From Firmicutes bacterium UBA4874 (GTDB taxonomy: Bacteria > Bacillota > Clostridia > Caldicoprobacterales > DTU083), in contig DHDO01000033.1 of the NCBI GenBank assembly GCA_002399435.1, positions 5,685 to 29,494 of the forward strand: a DNA stretch of 23,810 bases. Direction: 5' to 3'. The translations under genes were made by a program, and so were the position numbers. The notes under the pieces are model-generated. The model searched no databases. It was not told the origin of the DNA and was given only the letters and a program-made list of their open reading frames with translations. This document shows positions 15,914 through 23,810 of this stretch, one piece after another. Within the stretch, counting starts at the first letter, position 1, and each line of letters begins with the position of its first letter.

Positions 15914-17101
15914 ATGAATAAAAAAACACTGGAAGACATTCCGGTAAGCGGTAAGAAAGTTCTGGTCCGTGTGGATTTCAATGTTCCGCTGGATAAAGGG
16001 CACAATATCACCGATGATACCAGAATCCGTGCTGCGCTTCCCACTATCCGGTATTTGCTTGATCATAATGCGAAGGTTATCTTGATGTCCCATCTGGGAA
16101 GGCCAAAGGGAACCGGCTTTGAACCGGATTTCAGCATGGCTCCCGTGGCAAAGCGGCTGAGTGAGCTGTTGGGCCAGGAAGTTCATGCGGCGGGGGATGT
16201 CATCGGGGACAGTGCAAAATCGCTGGCAGGAAATATAAAGGAAGGCGAAGTCGTATTGCTTGAAAATCTTCGCTTCCACAAAGAGGAAAAGAAGAATGAT
16301 CCCGGATTTGCCAGAGAGCTGGCAGGTTTCGGGGAGGTTTACATAAATGACGCGTTTGGCACGGCTCACCGCGCGCATGCGTCCACGGAAGGCGTAACTC
16401 ATTATCTGCCTTCCGCTGCCGGGTATCTTATGAAAAAGGAACTGGATATTCTGGGTGCGGCCCTGGATGATCCGGAGCATCCTTTTGTGGCAATCCTGGG
16501 CGGCGCCAAAGTGTCGGACAAGATCGGCGTAATCCGCAATCTGATCAATAAGGTGGATACCCTGATCATCGGAGGAGGAATGGCTTACACCTTTTTCAGG
16601 GCAATGGGTTATGAGATAGGGAAGTCCCTTCTGGAGGAAGACAAGGTTGCATTGGCAAAAGAGTTGATGCAGGAAGCAAAGGACAAAAATGTGAAATTGC
16701 TGCTCCCTTCCGATACGGTGGTTGCAGAGGAATTCAGCAATGATGCGAAGAGTCAGGTCGTCTCAAGCAATGCTATTCCGGCAGGCTGGCAGGGACTGGA
16801 TATTGGCCCCGCGGCGAGGGCAGAGTTTGGGAAGGAAATTGAAAAAGCAAAACTGGTGGTTTGGAACGGCCCCATGGGGGTATTTGAAATGCCTGCCTTT
16901 GCAAAGGGAACCGAAGCGATTGCCGACGCCATGAGCCGATGCGGCGGTACGACAATTATCGGCGGAGGCGATTCCGCTGCAGCCGTAAAGAAACTGGGCT
17001 ATGGCGACAAGATGACCCATATTTCCACCGGAGGCGGCGCGTCCCTGGAGTTTCTGGAGGGCAAGGAGTTGCCTGGTGTTGCGGCACTGAACGATAAATA
17101 A
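15914..17101 (+). CDS. pgk: Phosphoglycerate kinase
   Basis: Pgk makes ATP from 1,3-bisphosphoglycerate and ADP. The 395-residue protein has the N-terminal [11 protein letters not shown] signature, [24 protein letters not shown], the hinge region near [11 protein letters not shown], and the nucleotide-binding [15 protein letters not shown] and [10 protein letters not shown] start at ATG 15914 ([15 protein letters not shown]) behind AAGGAG. A GTG at 15881 in the same frame would add 11 residues, overlap the operator region and lack a ribosome site. It is the first gene of pgk-tpiA-gpmI-eno; tpiA follows after 14 bp. The gap gene that often precedes pgk is not here. Confidence 0.97.
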   Translation: MNKKTLEDIPVSGKKVLVRVDFNVPLDKGHNITDDTRIRAALPTIRYLLDHNAKVILMSHLGRPKGTGFEPDFSMAPVAKRLSELLGQEVHAAGDVIGDSAKSLAGNIKEGEVVLLENLRFHKEEKKNDPGFARELAGFGEVYINDAFGTAHRAHASTEGVTHYLPSAAGYLMKKELDILGAALDDPEHPFVAILGGAKVSDKIGVIRNLINKVDTLIIGGGMAYTFFRAMGYEIGKSLLEEDKVALAKELMQEAKDKNVKLLLPSDTVVAEEFSNDAKSQVVSSNAIPAGWQGLDIGPAARAEFGKEIEKAKLVVWNGPMGVFEMPAFAKGTEAIADAMSRCGGTTIIGGGDSAAAVKKLGYGDKMTHISTGGGASLEFLEGKELPGVAALNDK

Positions 17102-17115
17102 AGGAGAGTGCGGTT

Positions 17116-17877
17116 ATGAGAAGACCGATTATCGCAGGAAACTGGAAAATGAACAAGACGCCGGACGAAGCCGCCGCCATGATAAGGGAGCTGGCTCCGC
17201 TGGTAAAGGACGCAGAGGCAGAAGTGGTGATCTGCGCGCCGTTTCCTGATATTGCGGCTTTGAAGACAGCGGCGGAAGGGACCAACATTGGAGTCGGTGC
17301 GCAGAATATGCACTGGGAAGAGTCCGGCGCCTTTACAGGGGAGGTCTCCCCGACCATGCTGAATGCGTTGGGCGTTCAATATGTCATTATCGGGCATTCG
17401 GAGAGAAGGCAGTATTTTGCCGAGACCGATGAGACTGTCAACAGGAAGGTTCATTCTGCCTTCGCCCATCATCTGATTCCGATTATCTGCGTCGGCGAGA
17501 CACTGTCGCAGCGGGAGAAGGGTGTTACCCGCTCCTGGGTGGAAGGACAGGTGAAAGCCGCACTGAAGGACCTGTCGGCGAACGACGTGAAGAAATGTGT
17601 CCTGGCTTATGAGCCCATCTGGGCAATCGGGACCGGAAAGACGGCCACCAGCAAGGATGCCAATGAAGTGATCGGATATATCCGGAGCACTGTGGCCGGG
17701 CTTTATGGAAAGGAAGCAGCGGATGCCATACGGATTCAATACGGCGGAAGCATGAAGCCTGCAAATGCTGCGGAGCTGATGGCCATGCCGGAGATCGACG
17801 GAGGCCTGATCGGCGGCGCCAGCCTGAAGGCAAAGGACTTTTCCGAAATTGTCCATTACCGGAAGCAGGCGGAATAA
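17116..17877 (+). CDS. tpiA: Triosephosphate isomerase
   Basis: TpiA interconverts dihydroxyacetone phosphate and glyceraldehyde-3-phosphate. The 253-residue protein has the substrate lysine K11 in GNWKMNKT, catalytic H94 in [11 protein letters not shown] and catalytic E166 in [14 protein letters not shown]. The flexible loop 6 follows E166, and the phosphate-binding QYGGSMKP and GLIGGASLK loops come later. Its ribosome site AAGGAG overlaps the pgk stop, so translation is probably coupled. gpmI follows after 48 bp with no promoter or terminator between. Confidence 0.97.
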   Translation: MRRPIIAGNWKMNKTPDEAAAMIRELAPLVKDAEAEVVICAPFPDIAALKTAAEGTNIGVGAQNMHWEESGAFTGEVSPTMLNALGVQYVIIGHSERRQYFAETDETVNRKVHSAFAHHLIPIICVGETLSQREKGVTRSWVEGQVKAALKDLSANDVKKCVLAYEPIWAIGTGKTATSKDANEVIGYIRSTVAGLYGKEAADAIRIQYGGSMKPANAAELMAMPEIDGGLIGGASLKAKDFSEIVHYRKQAE

Positions 17878-17925
17878 AGCCTGAGGTCCGGGCTTCCTGA
17901 ATGGAAAGGAATCGAGGAGGACGAT

Positions 17926-19454
17926 ATGGCAAAGCAAATGACAGCCCTGATCATCATGGATGGTTTTGGACTCAGTGACAATAAAAAAGCCAATGCGGTG
18001 TATATGGCGAAGACACCGCATCTGGACAGGCTGTGGGGCAGCTTTCCCCATGTGCCGATTCATGCAAGCGGGTTGGAGGTAGGTCTCCCGGAAGGACAGA
18101 TGGGAAATTCCGAAGTCGGTCATCTGAATATCGGTGCCGGACGGATTGTTTACCAGGAATTTACCCGGATTACAAAAGCAATTCATGATGGGGACTTTTT
18201 TAAGAACAAAGCTTTCCTGGATGCCATGGATCATGTAAAGAAGCATCATGGCAAACTCCATCTGATGGGGCTTGTTTCGGAGGGCGGTGTCCACAGTCAT
18301 ATCGGGCACCTGTACGCCCTGGTTGAGCTGGCAAAGCGTCAGGGACTGCCGCAGGTATACATCCATGCATTTATGGACGGCAGGGATGTTCCTCCATCCA
18401 GCGGGAAGGCTATTATGGAAGGACTGGATTCCAGGCTGAAGGAGATGGAGTTCGGGAAAGTGGCTACCGTATCCGGCAGGTATTATGCGATGGACCGGGA
18501 TAAACGCTGGGATCGGGTGCAGAAGGCTTACAATGCCCTGGTCCTGGGAGAAGGGGAGCAGGCGGAAAGTTCCGTGCAGGCAATGGAACAGTCCTATCAG
18601 GCCGGGCAGACGGATGAATTCGTCCGGCCCACTGTCATAACGGAAGATGGAAAGCCAGTGGCGACCATTGAAAAAGACGATGCCGTGCTGTTTTTCAATT
18701 TCCGGCCGGACCGGGCAAGAGAGCTGACCAGAAGCTTCATTGAGCCGGAGTTCCATGAATTTGAAAGGAAAAAGGGTTATTTTCCGGTTCATTTTGTATC
18801 CATGACCCAATACGACGAGACGTTTAAGAATCTGACGGTCGCCTATCATCCGCAGACGCTGACCAATACATTCGGGCAGTATATCAGTGAAAAAGGCAGA
18901 ACACAGCTGCGGATTGCGGAGACGGAGAAATATGCCCATGTTACATTTTTCTTCAACGGAGGGGTGGAAGCCCCCAATCCCGGAGAAGACCGGGCCCTGA
19001 TTCCATCTCCCAAAGTTGCCACCTATGATCTGCAGCCGTACATGAGCGCACCGGAAGTAACCGAGGAAGCGGTAAAAAGGATTGCCTCCGGAAAGTATGA
19101 TGTGATGATCCTGAATTTTGCCAACTGCGACATGGTCGGCCATACGGGGGATCTGAAAGCAGCCGTGGAAGCAGTGGAAACAGTGGATGCCTGTGTGGCA
19201 AAGGTGGTCGCGGCGGTTCAGAAAACCGGCGGCGCAGCTCTTATCACCGCGGATCATGGAAATGCGGAGCAGATGATCGATCCCGCCACCGGAGCGCCCC
19301 ATACCGCGCATACCTCCAATCCGGTCCCCTTTATTCTCGTTGATGACCGGAGGAAAGATGCCGTGCTGCGGGAAAACGGATGTCTGGCGGATATTGCGCC
19401 TACGATGCTTCAGTTGCTGAAACTTGACAAACCAGTTGAAATGACGGGCGAGAG

Positions 19455-19467
<13 letters not shown>
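17926..19467 (+). CDS. gpmI: 2,3-bisphosphoglycerate-independent phosphoglycerate mutase
   Basis: GpmI interconverts 3- and 2-phosphoglycerate with two manganese ions and a phosphoserine intermediate. The 513-residue protein is full length. Metal ligand D12 is in IIMDGFGLS and the phosphorylated serine is S62 in GQMGNSEVGHLNIG. The phosphatase-like domain ends with NFANCDMVGHTGD and ADHGNAEQM, which carry the other metal ligands. ATG 17926 follows GAGGAGG. Its stop codon lies in the first copy of a 16-bp tandem duplication. The Mn2+-dependent form makes activity sensitive to pH and metal level in relatives. Confidence 0.97.
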
Positions 19468-20795
<1,328 letters not shown>

Positions 20796-20846
20796 GTTTT
20801 CGGAGACAAGTCCGGAAAGAAGGACGAAACGGAAACGATTGGAAGC

Positions 20847-20874
20847 AAAAAGGGGGGCGGAATGCCCCCTTTTT
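20847..20874 (+). terminator. Strong rho-independent terminator of the glycolytic operon
   Basis: AAAAAGGGGG (20847-20856) and CCCCCTTTTT (20865-20874) form a perfect 10-bp stem with an eight-base loop, and the T-run is part of the 3' arm. It lies 51 bp after the eno stop. Confidence 0.9.
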
Positions 20875-20885
20875 GAATGTTATTC

Positions 20886-20914
20886 TTGCTTTTCCGGTGT
20901 TCCTATGCTAAAAT
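20886..20914 (+). promoter_or_regulatory. Promoter of secG
   Basis: TTGCTT (20886-20891), 17 bp, then TAAAAT (20909-20914). It lies just after the eno terminator and 31 bp before the secG ATG, so secG has its own start of transcription. Confidence 0.6.
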
Positions 20915-20945
20915 ATTACTGCTGACTATATAGGGAGGGATATGG

Positions 20946-21185
20946 ATGGGCGCGCTGAGAATTACATTGACGGTTATATTGGCTATTATGGAGTTGTTTT
21001 TAATAGTTGTGGTTCTTCTGCAGGAGAGTAAGACACAGGGGATATCCGGGGTGATATCAGGTGGTGCAGAGACTTTTTTTGGGAAGCATAAAGCCCGGAG
21101 CTACGAAGGAAAGCTTCGTCTGTTGACGAAAGTTTCGGCGGTTGGATTTATTTTGCTTGCAGTTGTTTTATCAATCCTTCAATAA
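20946..21185 (+). CDS. secG: Protein-export membrane protein SecG
   Basis: SecG is the small non-essential subunit of the SecYEG channel and helps SecA-driven export. The 79-residue protein has two membrane helices (about 4-24 and 61-79). Between them is the conserved cytoplasmic loop VVLLQESKTQGISGVISGG followed by AETFFGKHKARSYEGKL. The ATG at 20946 follows GGGAGGG. The secG-rnr order is common in Firmicutes, but here a 472-bp gap and a terminator separate them. Confidence 0.95.
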   Translation: MGALRITLTVILAIMELFLIVVVLLQESKTQGISGVISGGAETFFGKHKARSYEGKLRLLTKVSAVGFILLAVVLSILQ

Positions 21186-21193
21186 GTATGGAT

Positions 21194-21234
21194 ATGCGGC
21201 AGAGGGTCACATCCTTTTGCCGTATTTTGATTTT
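21194..21234 (+). terminator. Terminator after secG
   Basis: ATGCGGCA (21194-21201) pairs with TGCCGTAT (21218-21225) with one G-U pair. The stem extends inward through GAGG/CCTT with a bulge. The tail TTTTGATTTT follows. Confidence 0.6.
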
Positions 21235-21508
21235 AGGCTTGAACTGTGCTTTTAATCTTTTATTTTGGCTTTACCGCGTTTTCGTTCACCGTCTCTGCCT
21301 TCACGGTTGTGTACCATCTTTTATTATACTGCCTGCATGACTCTCCCTTCGTTCTTATTGAATACATTTTTGCTTAATATTGCCCCGGATGGTTATCCTA
21401 TAAACAGAATAGTTTTTAAGCAGAATGGATTGATGTATCCTTCCTGGAAGCTGCCTATCCGGATGGTATGTTTTTTTTGAACGGTTTTTAAAGGACTCAC
21501 CCAATGAG

Positions 21509-21542
21509 TTGATTGGGTTCATGATATTGATTGGGTTCATGA
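21509..21542 (+). repeat. 16-bp direct repeat with 18-bp period
   Basis: TTGATTGGGTTCATGA occurs at 21509-21524 and 21527-21542, perfectly matched with TA between. An upstream ACCCAAT can pair with ATTGGGT in either copy, so two alternative hairpins are possible. Confidence 0.8.
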
Positions 21543-21565
21543 AAAGGAAAGTATGGAAGAAGAGC

Positions 21566-21627
21566 TTTGATAAGAAGCGATTTCCGATTAAAGCGATTTG
21601 ATAAGAAGCGATTTCCAATTAAAGCGA
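21566..21627 (+). repeat. 31-bp tandem repeat, two copies
   Basis: Copies at 21566-21596 and 21597-21627 differ at one base (TTTCCG versus TTTCCA). Both begin TTTGATAAGAAGCGATTTCC. It ends about 30 bp before the rnr start. Confidence 0.85.
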
Positions 21628-21657
21628 TTCCGATTAATTTGAAGTTGGAGGAATGGA

Positions 21658-23810
21658 ATGATTTTAAAGGAAAGGGAAGAAAGAAAAATGCAAAGAAAGG
21701 AAGATGGGGATACGGAAGAAAGAATTATGAGTCTGTTGTCTTCCGGAGACGGGATCCCCCTCTATCCGGATCAGATGATGAAGGAATTGAAGGTTCCGGA
21801 GTCCGAGGAAGACATCTTCCTGGGTCGGCTGGACGATATGGCGCAAAGAGGCTTGCTCATCCAAACCAAAAAGAAGAAGTATGCCCTTCCGGAGCTGCTT
21901 GGTTATCTTACGGGCCGGCTGCAGGGAAATGCCAAGGGTTTTGGATTTTTGATCCCGGACAGTACGGAGGAGGAAGACGTATATCTTTCGGCTGAGAATC
22001 TTCACGGGGCAATGCATCGCGACCGGATCATGGTCCGGCTGCTGAAAAACGACGGAAAGTCCCGGGAAGGAGAGGTTGTCCGGGTCCTGGAGCATGCCAA
22101 TCAGACAGTAGTCGGAACATTTGAAAAAGATCGCCGTTTTGGATTTGTCGTACCGGATGACAAGCGAATCGGTGGGGATATTTTCATTGCGAAGGATGAC
22201 ATCAATGGCGCCAAAGATCAGTATAAAGTGGTTGCTGAGATCCTGAAATGGCCGGACAAGCGCAGGAATGCGGCAGGACGGATTAAGGAAGTGCTGGGAC
22301 ACAAGGACGATGTGGGGACGGATATCCTTTCCATCATCCGGCAATACGAGCTGCCTGAGGAATTTCCTGAGAAGGTGGTCCGGGAGGCACAGCAGATTCC
22401 ACAGGCCATACCGGAGGAAGAGATCCGGAGAAGGAAGGATCTGCGGAATATGCGGACAGTGACCATAGACGGTCCGGATGCAAAGGATCTGGATGATGCC
22501 GTATCGGTTGAACTGCTGGACAATGGTAATTTCCTGTTGGGCGTGCATATTGCCGATGTCAGCTACTATGTGAGGAGAAACAGCGAACTGGATCGGGAAG
22601 CCTATACCAGAGGGACCAGCGTCTATCTGGTGGATCGGGTGATCCCCATGCTGCCCAGGGAACTTTCCAACGGGATCTGCAGCCTGAATCCAAAGGAAGA
22701 CCGGCTTACCCTGTCGGTGCTCATGGAAATCGATCACCGGGGAAAAGTGGTGGACCATCGGATTGAGGAGAGCGTGATTCGTTCCTCGGAGCGAATGGTT
22801 TACGAGGACGTAACCAAAATACTGGAACAAAATGATCCGGAATTGATGGAACGATATCATCCTTTGATAAACGATTTCCGCAACATGGAAACCCTGAGCA
22901 GGATTCTTCGAAAGAAGCGGATACGCAGGGGCAGCATTGATTTTGACCTGGATGAGACAAAAGTCATATTGAATGAGAAAGGGAAGCCCATTGATGTCCG
23001 GCCTTATGAACGCAGCATATCCAATCGGATCATTGAGGAGTTCATGCTGGTCTGCAATGAAACCGTGGCGGAGTATATGACATGGAACGAAGTTCCCTTT
23101 CTGTACCGGATCCATGAAGACCCTACGGCGGAGAAGCTGGAGGAATTCAATGAACTGATCCATAATTTCGGATATCATCTGAAGGGAACCGGAGAAAAGA
23201 TCCATCCCAAGAGTCTTCAGAATCTGCTGGAAAAAGTTCATGGAACCAGGGAAGAAGGCATCATCAGCGCCGTTATGCTTCGTTCCCTGCAGAAGGCGAG
23301 ATACAGCAGCGAAAATGCAGGGCATTTTGGGCTGGCTGCCAAATACTATTGCCATTATACTTCCCCCATCCGCCGATACCCGGATTTGGTTGTTCATCGG
23401 ATTATCAAGGATTATATTCATAAGCGGATGGATAAAAAGCACAGGGGAATGCTGGCCGGCAGTCTTCCGGAAGTGGCAGATCACTGCTCCGAACGTGAGA
23501 AAGTGGCTGACGAAGCGGAGTGGGCTACGGAAGATCTGAAAAAGGCCGAATTCATGGCGGATAAGATCGGGGAGGAATATGACGGCATTATTTCCGGGGT
23601 AACGAACTACGGCATTTACGTAGCGCTGGATAATACCGTGGAAGGCTTGATCCGGATGGCGGATCTGGACGATGATTACTATGTCTATGATGAAAAACAT
23701 TATTGCCTGATTGGTGAACATCGGAGGAAGACCTATTATCTGGGGGACACCATTCGTATCCGGGTATCCAATGTGGATCTTGCCGCCAGGAATGTGGATT
23801 TTGTTCCGGC
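21658..23810 (+). CDS. rnr: Ribonuclease R (3' end outside window)
   Basis: RNase R is a processive 3'-to-5' exoribonuclease that can degrade structured RNA. The frame has no stop up to the window edge (717 codons). An N-terminal winged-helix domain (about 15-75) is followed by cold-shock/OB domains (KGFGFLIPD near 92, RRFGFVVPD near 160). The RNB catalytic domain has TIDGPDAKDLDDAVSVE with the metal-binding aspartates, RGSIDFDLDE, LYRIHEDPT and HYTSPIRRYPDLVVHR. The start of the S1 domain follows (YDGIISGVTNYGIYVAL). The ATG at 21658 follows GGAGG at good spacing; an ATG at codon 11 is less likely. The C-terminal basic tail is missing. It is read after a repeat-rich leader, so local control is possible but unproven. 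Confidence 0.95.
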   Translation, partial: MILKEREERKMQRKEDGDTEERIMSLLSSGDGIPLYPDQMMKELKVPESEEDIFLGRLDDMAQRGLLIQTKKKKYALPELLGYLTGRLQGNAKGFGFLIPDSTEEEDVYLSAENLHGAMHRDRIMVRLLKNDGKSREGEVVRVLEHANQTVVGTFEKDRRFGFVVPDDKRIGGDIFIAKDDINGAKDQYKVVAEILKWPDKRRNAAGRIKEVLGHKDDVGTDILSIIRQYELPEEFPEKVVREAQQIPQAIPEEEIRRRKDLRNMRTVTIDGPDAKDLDDAVSVELLDNGNFLLGVHIADVSYYVRRNSELDREAYTRGTSVYLVDRVIPMLPRELSNGICSLNPKEDRLTLSVLMEIDHRGKVVDHRIEESVIRSSERMVYEDVTKILEQNDPELMERYHPLINDFRNMETLSRILRKKRIRRGSIDFDLDETKVILNEKGKPIDVRPYERSISNRIIEEFMLVCNETVAEYMTWNEVPFLYRIHEDPTAEKLEEFNELIHNFGYHLKGTGEKIHPKSLQNLLEKVHGTREEGIISAVMLRSLQKARYSSENAGHFGLAAKYYCHYTSPIRRYPDLVVHRIIKDYIHKRMDKKHRGMLAGSLPEVADHCSEREKVADEAEWATEDLKKAEFMADKIGEEYDGIISGVTNYGIYVALDNTVEGLIRMADLDDDYYVYDEKHYCLIGEHRRKTYYLGDTIRIRVSNVDLAARNVDFVP

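Larger units (their letters stand above)
21186..21657. other. Intergenic region between secG and rnr
   Basis: This 472-bp AT-rich gap holds the secG terminator, an eight-T run near 21470, an ACCCAAT/ATTGGGT hairpin near 21498-21517, and two tandem repeats close to rnr. Short open frames on both strands look random and lack ribosome sites. No clear promoter for rnr could be fixed, and no RNA gene was recognised. Confidence 0.5.

Noticed and set aside
16999..19311. 770-residue open frame on the minus strand across tpiA and gpmI
   Set aside because: It is antisense to highly conserved enzymes and spans gene boundaries. Sense codons TTA, CTA and TCA, which would make antisense stops, are rare in these genes, so long open antisense frames arise by composition. 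There is no ribosome site or recognisable domain.
21265..21480. 71-residue frame between secG and rnr
   Set aside because: There is no ribosome site, the composition is random-looking, and it is AT-rich intergenic DNA after a terminator.
21664..23721. 685-residue minus-strand frame antisense to rnr
   Set aside because: The plus strand encodes all RNase R motifs; the antisense product has low-complexity His/Ile/Pro-rich sequence and no start signal.

Overview
The window looks like chromosomal DNA of an anaerobic, fermenting member of the Firmicutes, probably Clostridia. The evidence is the gene content: a Rex NADH sensor, L-lactate dehydrogenase, a pgk-tpiA-gpmI-eno operon followed by secG and rnr, a class II GalT, and a DUF362-ferredoxin protein. 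Shine-Dalgarno sites are strong (AGGAGG-like) and TTG/GTG starts occur. No species can be named. No phage, insertion sequence, CRISPR array, tRNA or rRNA was seen.

Layout. 1-308: 3' end of an aconitase. 349-2274 (minus): an ABC-F ATPase. 2491-3280: rex with its promoter and terminator. 3366-4418: manA. 4432-4569: a two-copy 69-bp tandem repeat. 4579-6673: a rhomboid protease, then a DUF362/4Fe-4S gene broken by one in-frame amber codon. 6674-7012: non-coding, with possible gene relics. 7013-10030 (minus): galT and galK of the Leloir pathway, divergent from ldh (10295-11251). 11319-11918 (minus): an unknown membrane-anchored exported protein. 11919-12313: an AT-rich, repeat-rich gap. 12314-13516: dinB. 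13644-14462: a nitrilase-fold protein that seems to have lost its catalytic residues. 14589-15092: trmL. 15235-15636: an unknown small secreted protein. 15827-20874: the glycolytic operon pgk-tpiA-gpmI-eno, with a promoter, a Rex-like operator and a strong terminator. 20886-21234: secG. 21658-end: rnr, cut by the window edge.

How the genes fit together. Sugars enter through galactose (galK, galT) and mannose-6-P/fructose-6-P (manA). They pass through lower glycolysis (pgk to eno), and lactate dehydrogenase re-oxidises NADH. Rex senses NADH/NAD+, and an 18-bp Rex-like palindrome covers the predicted start point of the pgk promoter. A weaker match sits in the same place in front of rex. This suggests redox control of lower glycolysis and autoregulation of rex (inference). 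The gap gene, which often precedes pgk in Firmicutes, is absent here.

The most notable observations are the probable pseudoenzyme nitrilase (Lys to Met, Glu to Ala, Cys to Ser), the amber-interrupted DUF362 gene, the Rex-type operators, and an unusual number of short tandem duplications in intergenic DNA just upstream of start codons. No clearly new multi-gene system was found; most of the window is housekeeping metabolism.
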